64,000 nt of DNA from Intestinibacter sp964449895 (GTDB lineage: Bacteria; Bacillota; Clostridia; Peptostreptococcales; Peptostreptococcaceae): positions 7,504-71,503 of the forward strand of contig CAYVBY010000010.1 of NCBI GenBank assembly GCA_964449895.1, written 5' to 3'. The position numbers and the translations under genes are program-made. The notes below the pieces were generated by a model. The model made no database searches, was not told the origin of the DNA, and worked only from the letters and a program-made list of their open reading frames with translations. Below, in pieces: positions 18,369-26,860 of the stretch (the first letter of the stretch is position 1; each line of letters starts with the position of its first letter).

Positions 18369-18388
18369 TTTCCTATGTATTATAAAAA
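18369..18388 (+). repeat. Dispersed 20-nt element, copy A
   Basis: TTTCCTATGTATTATAAAAA, just upstream of the dnaG ribosome site. GGAAA (18314-18318) and AATACAT (18304-18310) upstream can pair with it. Confidence 0.6.
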
Positions 18389-18410
18389 AATACACCAGAA
18401 GGTGATAAAA

Positions 18411-20228
18411 TTGAATGATTTAAAAGACATTATAGAGGAAGTAAAAAACAGATGTGACATAGTTGATGTAATATCTGAATATATGCATATTGAAAAATCG
18501 GGATCTAATTATACGGGACTTTGTCCTTTTCACTCTGAAAAGACAGGTTCTTTTATGGTTAGTAAATCAAAACAGATATATAAATGTTTTGGATGTAATG
18601 CCGGTGGAGATGTAATTAGTTTTGTTATGAAATGGGAAAATATAGACTTTATGGAAGCTGTAAAAAAACTAGCTAAAAGATGTGGAATTGTCTTAAATAA
18701 AAATATAAGTGAAGAAGAAAAGCTTAGGATAGAAGAAAGTAATAAATTTAAAGAAATTCACACAGAAGCAGCAAGATTTTATTTTTCTAACTTAATGACT
18801 ATGAAAAATCCAGGATATGAATACCTTAAAAAAAGAGGATTGAGCGATAAAATCATTAAAAAATTTGGACTTGGTTATTCAGTTTATTCTTGGAATAGTT
18901 TGATGAATCATTTGCTTAATAAAGGCTATGACAAAGAAGACTTAGTAAAGTGCGGTTTAGTTACTTATAAAAGCGAAGGAAATAAGTACTTTGACAGATT
19001 TAGAAATAGAGTGATGTTTCCTATATTTAATTATAACGGTAAAGTTATAGGTTTTGGAGGTAGGGTATTAGATGATTCACTTCCAAAATATTTAAATTCA
19101 CCAGAAACTTTAATTTTTAATAAAAGACTTAATTTATATGGATTAAATATTTCCAAAAAAAGTATAAAAGATGATACATTGATTTTAGTCGAAGGATATA
19201 TGGATTTAATTTCTCTTTACCAAAATAATATAGAAAATGTTGTGGCTACGCTTGGAACTGCTTTGACTTTACAACAGGCTAAATTAATTAAAAAATTTGC
19301 AAATAATGTTATTATATCTTATGATTCTGATGAAGCTGGGAAAAATGCTACTTTAAGGGCAATTGATATTTTATTGCAGGCAGATATTAAAGTAAAAATA
19401 TTAAATTTAAAGGATTGTAAAGATCCTGATGATTTTATAAAAAAATACGGTTTTGAAGGTTACAAAAAGGCTATAGAAGAATCAGACTATTACATTAAAT
19501 TTAAAATAGACATATTAAAAAATAAATACAATTTAAACAATGATACTCAAAAGATAAGTTTTGCAGAGGAAGTAATTTTATTACTTAAAAAGTTAAAAAA
19601 TCCTATTGAGAAGGATATATATGCTAAATATTTGAGTGAGCTTACAAATTTAAGTATTGAATCTATAAGAGTTAATGTAGGAATAAAAGCTAAAAGTAAC
19701 TACAGTAAAGGAAACTACAAAAATAATTCTTACTATAATCGAAAGATCGAACAAGTTAAAAATATCCAAAATGGATATTTGAGGGTGGAAGCTACTTTTA
19801 TAAAATTACTTTTAGAAAACAAAATTTTAAGAAGTGCATTATTATCAGATATTAGTCAAATGGACTTTTTATCTAGAGAAACTAAGGAAATTTTTAATTA
19901 CATAATTAAAAATAAAGAATTGGACAAAATAACAATTGACAAAATCAAGTGTTTAAATATATCTGAAGAATATATTAAAATTCTTGAAGATATATCTTCA
20001 GAATTTATAAATACTTATAATTTAGAAAGCACAAAAGAAATAGTAAGACAGATTAAGAGAAATCTATTGGATATTGAGATTAAAAATATGTATGATGAAA
20101 TAAATAAATTGTCAAACAATCTTGAGTTGATGCAAAAAAATGGTGAGAATACGAAAAAGGTAGATGATAAAATTATGAAGTTAAGCTTAGAAATAGTAGA
20201 GAAAGAAAAAATAAAAAAAGATTTATAG
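18411..20228 (+). CDS. dnaG: DNA primase DnaG
   Basis: 605 residues from TTG at 18411, which has AGAAGGTGA at proper distance. An in-frame ATG at 18375 lacks a ribosome site and lies inside the dispersed repeat. The CHC2 zinc finger is seen near residues 35-65 (CPFHSEKTGSF then CFGC). The catalytic TOPRIM core follows, with VEGYMD and YDSDEAGKNA. The C-terminal 150 residues form the divergent helicase-binding region. It makes RNA primers for the replication fork. It is the first gene of the conserved dnaG-sigA operon, 18 bases upstream of sigA. Confidence 0.97.
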   Translation: MNDLKDIIEEVKNRCDIVDVISEYMHIEKSGSNYTGLCPFHSEKTGSFMVSKSKQIYKCFGCNAGGDVISFVMKWENIDFMEAVKKLAKRCGIVLNKNISEEEKLRIEESNKFKEIHTEAARFYFSNLMTMKNPGYEYLKKRGLSDKIIKKFGLGYSVYSWNSLMNHLLNKGYDKEDLVKCGLVTYKSEGNKYFDRFRNRVMFPIFNYNGKVIGFGGRVLDDSLPKYLNSPETLIFNKRLNLYGLNISKKSIKDDTLILVEGYMDLISLYQNNIENVVATLGTALTLQQAKLIKKFANNVIISYDSDEAGKNATLRAIDILLQADIKVKILNLKDCKDPDDFIKKYGFEGYKKAIEESDYYIKFKIDILKNKYNLNNDTQKISFAEEVILLLKKLKNPIEKDIYAKYLSELTNLSIESIRVNVGIKAKSNYSKGNYKNNSYYNRKIEQVKNIQNGYLRVEATFIKLLLENKILRSALLSDISQMDFLSRETKEIFNYIIKNKELDKITIDKIKCLNISEEYIKILEDISSEFINTYNLESTKEIVRQIKRNLLDIEIKNMYDEINKLSNNLELMQKNGENTKKVDDKIMKLSLEIVEKEKIKKDL

Positions 20229-20246
20229 GAAGGAGGAGAAGTAATT

Positions 20247-21401
20247 ATGGCAATAAAAAAAGAAAATAAAAAACTAACTGCAAAAGCACTTATAGATAAA
20301 GGTAAAAAGCAAGGGAGTTTAACATTAACAGAGATAATGGAAGCTTTCTCAGAAACGGATTTAGATAAAGATCAAATAGAAAATCTTTATGAAACACTTG
20401 GAAATTTAGGGATAGAAATAATAGAAAATAAAACACAAAAGGCAGATGTAGATTTTTCTGATAATGAAAATGAGTTATTAGAAGTTAATGATTTTGACGG
20501 TGCGTCTGATGGAGACAAAAAAGAAGAAGATATAGACATGGAAAAAATAGACTTATCTCTTCCTAAGGGAATAAGTATAGATGACCCAGTTAGAATGTAT
20601 CTTAAAGAAATAGGAAAAATACCACTACTTAAACCACATGAAGAAATAGAATACGCAAAGAGAATGTTAGAAGGCGATGAAATTGCTAAACAAAGATTAG
20701 TAGAAGCAAATTTAAGATTAGTTGTAAGTATAGCTAAAAGATATGTGGGTAGAGGTATGTTATTTTTAGATTTAATCCAAGAAGGAAACTTAGGTCTTAT
20801 AAAAGCAGTTGAAAAATTCGATTATGAAAGAGGATTTAAGTTTAGTACTTATGCTACTTGGTGGATTAGACAAGCTATAACTCGTGCTATAGCAGACCAA
20901 GCAAGAACAATAAGAATACCTGTTCACATGGTAGAAACTATAAATAAATTAATAAGAGTATCTAGACAACTTTTACAAGAGTTAGGAAGAGATCCAAAGC
21001 CAGAAGAGATTGCAAAAGAGATGGATATGTCAGAAGAAAAAGTAAGAGAAATTATGAAAATAGCACAAGACCCTGTTTCTCTTGAAACTCCAATAGGTGA
21101 AGAAGAAGATAGTCATTTAGGAGATTTCATACCAGATGAGGATGCACTTGCACCTGCAGAAGCTGCTGCATATTCTTTACTTAAAGATCAAATAGAAGAA
21201 GTATTAGGTTCTTTAAATGAAAGAGAACAAAAGGTATTAAAATTAAGATTTGGTTTAGAAGATGGAAGAGCTAGAACTTTAGAAGAAGTAGGTAAAGAAT
21301 TTGAAGTAACTAGAGAAAGAATAAGACAAATAGAAGCAAAAGCTCTTAGAAAACTTAGACATCCAAGTCGCTCTAAGAAGTTAAGAGATTATTTAGATTA
21401 A
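20247..21401 (+). CDS. sigA: RNA polymerase primary sigma factor SigA (RpoD)
   Basis: 384 residues behind a strong AAGGAGGAG site. An acidic region 1.1 (residues 1-110) precedes the conserved core: DPVRMYLKEIGKIPLL (1.2), YATWWIRQAITRAIADQART (2.3-2.4, -10 recognition), region 3 (IGEEEDSHLGDFI), and TRERIRQIEAKALRKLRHP (4.2, -35 recognition). It directs housekeeping transcription; the TTGACA/TATAAT pairs in this window agree with it. It shares the operon with dnaG and is followed by two terminator-like hairpins flanking a dispersed repeat. Confidence 0.98.
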   Translation: MAIKKENKKLTAKALIDKGKKQGSLTLTEIMEAFSETDLDKDQIENLYETLGNLGIEIIENKTQKADVDFSDNENELLEVNDFDGASDGDKKEEDIDMEKIDLSLPKGISIDDPVRMYLKEIGKIPLLKPHEEIEYAKRMLEGDEIAKQRLVEANLRLVVSIAKRYVGRGMLFLDLIQEGNLGLIKAVEKFDYERGFKFSTYATWWIRQAITRAIADQARTIRIPVHMVETINKLIRVSRQLLQELGRDPKPEEIAKEMDMSEEKVREIMKIAQDPVSLETPIGEEEDSHLGDFIPDEDALAPAEAAAYSLLKDQIEEVLGSLNEREQKVLKLRFGLEDGRARTLEEVGKEFEVTRERIRQIEAKALRKLRHPSRSKKLRDYLD

Positions 21402-21413
21402 GTATAATATAAA

Positions 21414-21453
21414 GAAATCTATATTTTAAAGGCCTTTAATGTAGATTTTTTAA
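21414..21453 (+). terminator. Terminator after sigA
   Basis: Stem AAATCTATATT/AATGTAGATTT (one G-T pair) around TTAAAGGCCTTT is followed by a T-run. Confidence 0.75.
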
Positions 21454-21487
21454 ACAGCGCATATATTAGATTTTAAAAGGAAGATAA

Positions 21488-21507
21488 ATTCCTATGCACT
21501 ATAAAAA
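21488..21507 (+). repeat. Dispersed 20-nt element, copy B
   Basis: ATTCCTATGCACTATAAAAA lies directly before a GC-containing hairpin. AGGAA at 21479-21483 is complementary to its TTCCT. Confidence 0.55.
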
Positions 21508-21533
21508 TTCGCCTGAAAAGGCGAATTTTTAAA
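21506..21533 (+). terminator. Second hairpin after sigA
   Basis: AAAATTCGCC TGAAAA GGCGAATTTTT forms a strong short stem ending in T, directly after repeat copy B. Confidence 0.75.
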
Positions 21534-21567
21534 TGAAGCGAAATATACAAAGAAAGGATTGAAATAT

Positions 21568-22257
21568 TTGAAACTTACAGATAGACTTTTAAAAATTGCA
21601 TCACTTGTAGATAGAGATAAAAAAATTGCAGATATAGGTACAGATCATGGCTATATACCTGTATATCTTTTAAATGAAGGTGTAATAAATTATGCTATTT
21701 TAGCTGATATAAACAAAGGACCTTTAGAAAATGCAAAAAAAGAAGTTACTAGAAACAAATTAACTGAAAAAGTAGATTTAAGATTAGGTTCGGGAATAGA
21801 AGTACTAAAAGAAGGAGAAGTTGAAGAAGTTATAATAGCAGGTATGGGAGGAAGCTTAATAAATGAAATATTAATGGCAAATGAAACTGTTGCCCATACT
21901 ACAGAAAAATTCATATTACAACCTATGCAAAATCCAGAAGATTTAAGAGCGTATTTATATAAAAATGGATATGAAATACTAGATGAGTGTTTAGTAAGAG
22001 AAGATCATAGAATATACGAAATAATAGTTTGTAAGTATAAAAATTTACCTCCATCTGAAAAAGATCCTATTTATTATGAAGTAGGTGAAAAATTAATACA
22101 AAAAAATGATCCATTACTTAGAGAATTTATAGAAAATAAAATAAGAATGAATAATAATATTTTAAATAAATTAGATAAAGTAGATGCAGCTTCGGTAGAA
22201 GGTAGAAAAATTGTAGTAAACAAAAAAATTGAAGCATTAAATAATTTATTAAAATAA
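21568..22257 (+). CDS. trmK: tRNA (adenine-22-N1)-methyltransferase TrmK
   Basis: 229 residues from TTG at 21568, nine bases after AGAAAGGA; a TTG at 21559 sits too close. The SAM-binding motif is IADIGTDHGYIPVYLL (about residues 22-37), with NPED and AGMGGSLI further on, as in the YqfN/TrmK family. It methylates A22 of bacterial tRNAs. The helical C-terminal tail is also typical. Its place between sigA and nif3 is conserved in Firmicutes. Nineteen bases separate it from nif3, so they are co-transcribed. Confidence 0.92.
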   Translation: MKLTDRLLKIASLVDRDKKIADIGTDHGYIPVYLLNEGVINYAILADINKGPLENAKKEVTRNKLTEKVDLRLGSGIEVLKEGEVEEVIIAGMGGSLINEILMANETVAHTTEKFILQPMQNPEDLRAYLYKNGYEILDECLVREDHRIYEIIVCKYKNLPPSEKDPIYYEVGEKLIQKNDPLLREFIENKIRMNNNILNKLDKVDAASVEGRKIVVNKKIEALNNLLK

Positions 22258-22275
22258 ATAAGAGGTGATTTTATT

Positions 22276-23373
22276 ATGAGATTAAATAATTTAATCGATA
22301 AAATTGAAAAAAAATATCCTACTAATCTAGCTTATTCTTGGGATAATGTGGGACTTTTAGTTGGAGATTATGAAAAAGAAGTAAAAAAAATATTAGTTAC
22401 TTTAGAAGCCAATGAAAAAGTAATAGATGAGGCTATTTCAAAAAAAGTAGATTTAATAATAACACATCACCCTTTTATATTTTCTAAAATAAATAGGGTT
22501 AATTCAGGAGATTTAAAAGGAAGACTTATATTAAAACTTATAAAAAATGATATAAGTTTATATTCAATGCATACAAACTTTGATATCGCTAAAGATGGAT
22601 TAAATGATTATTTTATGGAAATAATGGGATTTAAAAACTGTGAAATATTAGAAGAAACTAAAGTTGAAAAATTATATAAATTTGTTGTATATGTACCAAA
22701 GACTCATGAGGAAGCTATAAGAGAGGTTTTAGGCCAAAATAAAGCTGGATATATAGGAAATTACAGTCATTGTACTTTCAATACAGATGGAATGGGAACA
22801 TTTAAAGCACAAGAGGGTACAAATCCTTATATAGGTACTATAGGACAAATAGAAAAAGCAGAAGAAGTAAAAATAGAAACTATAGTTCAAGAAAGCATAT
22901 TATATAAAGTAATAGATGAAGTTGTAAAAAAACATCCATATGAAGAGGTAGCTTACGATATATATGAACTTAAAAACCAAGGCAAAAAAGAAGGTTTAGG
23001 TAGAATTGCAAATTTAGATGAAGAGATGACTTTAGGAGATTTTGCAAATAAAATAAAGACAACTTTAAATATGGATAAGATAAGACTTGTAGGACAATTA
23101 GATTCTAAAATAAAAAGAGTTGCTCTTTGCACAGGAGCTGGTTCTGATTTAGTTAAATTATCTAAAAATTTAGGAGCTCAAGTTTTAATAACTGGAGATA
23201 TGAAATACCATGAAGCTCAAGATGCTATTGATATGAATATGAACGTAATAGACTGTGGTCATTTTGAAACAGAAGATATATTTAAAGATGTTATGAAGAG
23301 ATTTATAGAAAGCTTTGAAGAGTTTGAAGTTATAAAAAGTGAAGTATATTTAAATCCTTTTAAAATTATTTAA
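22276..23373 (+). CDS. Nif3-like dinuclear metal center protein (YqfO)
   Basis: 365 residues. The N- and C-terminal Nif3 halves hold the dimetal ligands: ITHHPFIF, HTNFD near residue 100 and GHFETED near 330. Between them is a CutA/PII-like insertion at about 125-230 (YKFVVYVPKTHEEAIREVLGQ), the long-form layout of B. subtilis YqfO. Databases often call it GTP cyclohydrolase I type 2, but the physiological reaction is unsettled. AGAGGTGAT precedes the ATG. It ends the cluster; a new promoter for trpP begins ten bases later. Confidence 0.92.
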   Translation: MRLNNLIDKIEKKYPTNLAYSWDNVGLLVGDYEKEVKKILVTLEANEKVIDEAISKKVDLIITHHPFIFSKINRVNSGDLKGRLILKLIKNDISLYSMHTNFDIAKDGLNDYFMEIMGFKNCEILEETKVEKLYKFVVYVPKTHEEAIREVLGQNKAGYIGNYSHCTFNTDGMGTFKAQEGTNPYIGTIGQIEKAEEVKIETIVQESILYKVIDEVVKKHPYEEVAYDIYELKNQGKKEGLGRIANLDEEMTLGDFANKIKTTLNMDKIRLVGQLDSKIKRVALCTGAGSDLVKLSKNLGAQVLITGDMKYHEAQDAIDMNMNVIDCGHFETEDIFKDVMKRFIESFEEFEVIKSEVYLNPFKII

Positions 23374-23381
23374 AAAAATAG

Positions 23382-23410
23382 TTGACAAATTTTCAAAAAA
23401 TGAATACTAT
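23382..23410 (+). promoter_or_regulatory. Promoter of the trpP T-box leader
   Basis: TTGACA (23382-23387), 17-bp spacer, TACTAT (23405-23410), directly upstream of the T-box leader. Confidence 0.6.
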
Positions 23411-23429
23411 ATATTATAAGATAACTTAA

Positions 23430-23694
23430 ATCCTTTGAAGAGGGGAAGTAATCAAGTTTAGGTTCAGTATAGAGAGTTGAGGATGGTGGAAGCTTAACAA
23501 GAAGGAATTTGATGAATGGGCCTTTGAGGAGTAAATTGAAATCATATTTATGAGAGTAGACTTTACCGTGATCGCACGTTATAGCGAAGGAGTATGTTAG
23601 TACTCTATTTGAGGGGTATATATTTATATATACAATCTAGGTGGCAACGCGGATATAATCTCCGTCCTATTAATAATATAGGACGGAGTTTTTT
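23430..23694 (+). promoter_or_regulatory. Tryptophan T-box riboswitch
   Basis: This leader has the T-box order: a Stem I region with specifier codon TGG at 23517-23519 (context GAATGGGCC), the T-box sequence AGGTGGCAACGCGG at 23639-23652, then a GC-rich terminator with stem CTCCGTCCTA (23660-23669) and TAGGACGGAG (23679-23688) followed by T. Uncharged tRNA-Trp should bind and stabilise the antiterminator, turning on the downstream gene. The specifier agrees with the tryptophan transporter trpP. The tyrS leader in this window has the matching context GAATACACC. Confidence 0.93.
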
Positions 23695-23849
23695 ATTTTA
23701 GAAAATATTATAAATTTTTAAAAAGGTTATTATTAAAATATACCGAGTACAAAAGGAGGTGTGAAAGATGTTATGAACTTCATTTAAGGGATTAAAAAAT
23801 AAAAAATACTATAAAAATAATAATAAAGAATATTGGAGGAAATTAAAAA

Positions 23850-24401
23850 ATGAAAAGAAATATGAATACAAAGAGATTAGTTTTAAATGCAATATTATTA
23901 GCAATGGGGTTAGTTTTACATCAAATAACACCACCGATATTTACAATAAAACCAGATACAACACTTATAATGTTATTTACACTTATGATAATAAATAGAG
24001 ATGATTATAAAACTTGTTTAATAGGTGGAATAATAGCTGGTATATTTGCAGCTATGACAACTTCTTTTCCAATGGGGCAAATTCCAAATATTATAGATAA
24101 ACTTATAGCTACAAATGTAATATTTGTTATTATGAAGATTTCATATAAGTTACCATTTATAAATAAATTAGAAGAAAAAACTAGAGATTTAGTAGTAACA
24201 AGTGAAATAATAGTTTTAGGAACTTTAGTAAGTGGAATTTCATTTTTAATGGTAGCTCAAATATTAGTAGGTCTTCCAGGAAATTTCACAGCATTATTTA
24301 TAGCAGTAGTTTTACCAGCTGTATTAATAAACTTATTAGTTGGAGTAATTGTTTATAAAGCTATAAATCTTACAGTTGCAAGAGTTATATTAAATGCATA
24401 G
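23850..24401 (+). CDS. trpP: Tryptophan transporter TrpP
   Basis: 183 residues with about five membrane helices. It shares with B. subtilis TrpP (YhaG) the N-terminal PP-x(n)-KPD-x(3)-LIMLF pattern, the central FPMGQIPNIIDK, and LVGLPGNFTALFIAVVLPA near residue 140. It imports tryptophan across the cytoplasmic membrane. The upstream tryptophan T-box independently supports the substrate. GGAGGAAAT lies before the ATG. It is transcribed alone and ends at the hairpin following repeat copy C. Confidence 0.93.
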   Translation: MKRNMNTKRLVLNAILLAMGLVLHQITPPIFTIKPDTTLIMLFTLMIINRDDYKTCLIGGIIAGIFAAMTTSFPMGQIPNIIDKLIATNVIFVIMKISYKLPFINKLEEKTRDLVVTSEIIVLGTLVSGISFLMVAQILVGLPGNFTALFIAVVLPAVLINLLVGVIVYKAINLTVARVILNA

Positions 24402-24483
24402 AATGTAATATAAAATAAAGAAATAGATTTCTTTGAAAATATTTATGGAAATTATAATTATTCTAATTTTTAAATGAATATAA

Positions 24484-24503
24484 TTTCCTGTGTGTTATAA
24501 AAA
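24484..24503 (+). repeat. Dispersed 20-nt element, copy C
   Basis: TTTCCTGTGTGTTATAAAAA. GGAAATTATA upstream (24448-24457) pairs with TATAATTTCC at the element's 5' end, and a terminator hairpin follows directly. Confidence 0.6.
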
Positions 24504-24540
24504 ACATTTTCGATAATAAATTTCGAAAATGTTTTTTTAT
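24500..24540 (+). terminator. Terminator after trpP
   Basis: Stem AAAACATTTTCGA/TTTCGAAAATGTTTT followed by T; it begins at the 3' end of repeat copy C. Confidence 0.85.
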
Positions 24541-24677
24541 TTTGTTAATCTATTAAAAGTTTCCACAAAAGTAATAGAAAAAAGAAGGAAAATAAATAAA
24601 AAGTAAGAATAAGTAAGAATATAAATAAAAAAGTAAATTTCAACTTTTAGAAATAGATCTTTTGAAAGGAGAAAGTA

Positions 24678-26729
24678 ATGAAATTTTTTAATAAAAATAT
24701 ATATGCGACTAATTTTATACTTACATATGTGGGTATGATTTTTATATTTTTGATAGTTTTAGGTGAAATGAATTTTTACTATATGTATTTAATACTTGTT
24801 ATGTTAAATAGTAGTATAGGAATTTTTGCCTTTATAATAAGTAAAGTAACCCTTAGTACAGACAAAGAATTGATTTATAAGGATTTAGCTAAAATTTTTG
24901 GATTAGTAGGGTTAAGTAATTTACTATTTGCAATGTATGTTTTTTATAATTTATCTTGGATGACATTGAATCAAGAAATACAAATTACATTATTAAATAG
25001 TATGGCTAATTTGTTTTTAGACCTGGCATTTATCTATATCTATAGTCATAAAAAAAGTGAAGTTAAGATATCTTTTAGTAATATTTTTTATATTACATTT
25101 GTAGTTGAAGTAATAGCATATTTTTTTATAGCGAGAACAAATATACTGCCTCCAATATATTATGATGGAAAGTATAGTCAAGTAAAAGATATATTATGTT
25201 GTATATATTTAGTAGGTCAATGTTATACAATATTTTCTATAAATCGTTTAAATAAAAAATTTTATAATTCTAAAACAGTAAATAATATAAAGGTTATATT
25301 TATTTGTAACTTTATGAAAAATTTAACGATGCTATTTTTAGGAGGAATAAATTTCTTTAATATTAATATAAATGTTCCAATTACAAATAAATTTAACTGT
25401 ATAATTATGACTGTTTTAAACTTTGTATATGTATATATGGTGTATATAGTTTGTTTTAGAGATATAATTAAAAGACCAAATCAAATGCTTTATTACGACT
25501 TAACAAAAGAAAAAGAAAAATTACAAAATAATGTTAAAAAACTTGAAAAAATTAGTTTTGAAATGGAATATTACAAGGTAATATACGAAGAAATCTTTAG
25601 AAACATGCCTATAGGAATTTTAATTTCTTACAAAGATAAGATTATGTTTGCAAATAATAATATATTAAATTTATTCAAATTAAAATCAGAAAATTCTGTT
25701 ATTGGTAAAAATATATTAGATCTTGTAGATAAAGATTATAGGGATAAATATATTAAAAATATAAATTCCTTGAATTTAGATAATATAGATGAAAATAAAA
25801 TAAATACAAAATTTAAATATAATAATATAAAATTCGATGGTGAGGAAGTAAGATTTTATGAAGATATTCGTGGAAGTATATATCAAGTATCTATTATAAG
25901 TAATTTAGAAGATAAGATAAAGTTAGAAAATGCAAGAAGAGAGTTAGAACTTAGAGATTTTATGGATAAAACAAAAAATGAGTTTTTATCTAATATATCA
26001 CATGAATTTAAAACTCCAGTAAATGTAATTTATTCTACTGTGCAAATACAAGATATCAATTTACAAAAAGGAAACTATGGAAAAATACTAGAATTTAATC
26101 AAATTATAAAACAAAATTGTAATAGATTGATAAGGCTTATAAATAACTTTATAGATTCTACAAAATTAAAAGATAATAAAATAAAAACTAATTTAAAATG
26201 TGTAAATATAGTATATCTTGTAGAAGATATCACTATGTCTGTTGTAAATTTTGCAAAAAGACAAGATATAAATATAATTTTTGATACAGAAGAGGAAGAA
26301 TTATTTTGTGAGATAGATATAGAATTTATGGAAAGAATTATGTTAAATTTATTATCTAATGCCATAAAATATAATAAAAAAGGTGGAAGTATAGAAGTAT
26401 TAATTAAACATGATGAAAATAATATATATATAGAAGTTAGTGATAGCGGGATAGGAATACCTGAAGAAAAAATAGATAAAATTTTCGATAGATTTGAAAG
26501 ACTTAAAAATGAAAATGTTGCATATAATAAAGGAAGTGGTATAGGTCTTAATATTGTAAAACAACTTGTACATGCTATAAATGGCAACATAGAAATTGAA
26601 AGTGTAGTTAATGAAGGTACTGTCGTTAGAATTATTTTGAAAAAATCATATGATGAAGCTGAGGAAATTTATGATGGCTTACCTGAATTAGAAGAAAAGG
26701 TAAAATTAGAATTATCTGATGTAGATTAG
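24678..26729 (+). CDS. Orphan sensor histidine kinase with eight-helix sensor
   Basis: 683 residues. The first 270 or so contain about eight membrane helices, resembling the MASE-type sensor domains of clostridial kinases. A short coiled segment is followed by a PAS domain (about 300-415, MPIGILISYKDKIMFANN). Then come HisKA with phosphoacceptor His442 in SHEFKTP and HATPase_c with N (NLLSNAIKY), G1 (DSGIGIP), F (IFDRF) and G2 (GSGIGL) boxes. No response regulator gene is adjacent, so it is an orphan. In spore-formers such kinases often feed Spo0A, which is inference here. GAAAGGAG precedes the ATG. Confidence 0.9.
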   Translation: MKFFNKNIYATNFILTYVGMIFIFLIVLGEMNFYYMYLILVMLNSSIGIFAFIISKVTLSTDKELIYKDLAKIFGLVGLSNLLFAMYVFYNLSWMTLNQEIQITLLNSMANLFLDLAFIYIYSHKKSEVKISFSNIFYITFVVEVIAYFFIARTNILPPIYYDGKYSQVKDILCCIYLVGQCYTIFSINRLNKKFYNSKTVNNIKVIFICNFMKNLTMLFLGGINFFNININVPITNKFNCIIMTVLNFVYVYMVYIVCFRDIIKRPNQMLYYDLTKEKEKLQNNVKKLEKISFEMEYYKVIYEEIFRNMPIGILISYKDKIMFANNNILNLFKLKSENSVIGKNILDLVDKDYRDKYIKNINSLNLDNIDENKINTKFKYNNIKFDGEEVRFYEDIRGSIYQVSIISNLEDKIKLENARRELELRDFMDKTKNEFLSNISHEFKTPVNVIYSTVQIQDINLQKGNYGKILEFNQIIKQNCNRLIRLINNFIDSTKLKDNKIKTNLKCVNIVYLVEDITMSVVNFAKRQDINIIFDTEEEELFCEIDIEFMERIMLNLLSNAIKYNKKGGSIEVLIKHDENNIYIEVSDSGIGIPEEKIDKIFDRFERLKNENVAYNKGSGIGLNIVKQLVHAINGNIEIESVVNEGTVVRIILKKSYDEAEEIYDGLPELEEKVKLELSDVD

Positions 26730-26755
26730 AAAATATAAAATATATTTTTGAAAAC

Positions 26756-26783
26756 ATGCTAATATAATATATTATATTAGCAT
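26756..26783. terminator. Perfect 28-bp palindrome after the histidine kinase
   Basis: ATGCTAATATAATA followed by its exact complement. It can act as a terminator in either direction, and repeat copy D abuts it on the minus strand. Confidence 0.65.
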
Positions 26784-26788
26784 ATTTA

Positions 26789-26808
26789 TTTTTATAACAC
26801 ATAGGAAA
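26789..26808 (-). repeat. Dispersed 20-nt element, copy D
   Basis: On the minus strand it reads TTTCCTATGTGTTATAAAAA and runs into the palindrome at 26756-26783. On the + strand CATAGGAAA can pair with TTTCTTATG at 26833-26841. Confidence 0.6.
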
Positions 26809-26860
26809 TTATATTAGAAGTATTAAAAATTTTCTTATGATATTAATATAGGAGGATAAA

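Larger units (their letters stand above)
17956..18410 (+). other. 455-bp dnaG leader region
   Basis: A/T-rich with no gene. It holds a promoter (18226-18253), a long 5' leader, and one copy of a dispersed 20-nt element (18369-18388) forming a dyad with 18304-18318. No known riboswitch recognised. Confidence 0.55.

Noticed and set aside
18375..18410. Upstream ATG for dnaG adding 12 residues
   Set aside because: No ribosome site precedes it and it lies inside the dispersed repeat; TTG at 18411 has a good site and gives the usual DnaG N-terminus.
26099..26590. Minus-strand reading frame of 163 codons
   Set aside because: It is antisense to the conserved kinase domain of the histidine kinase and has no ribosome site.
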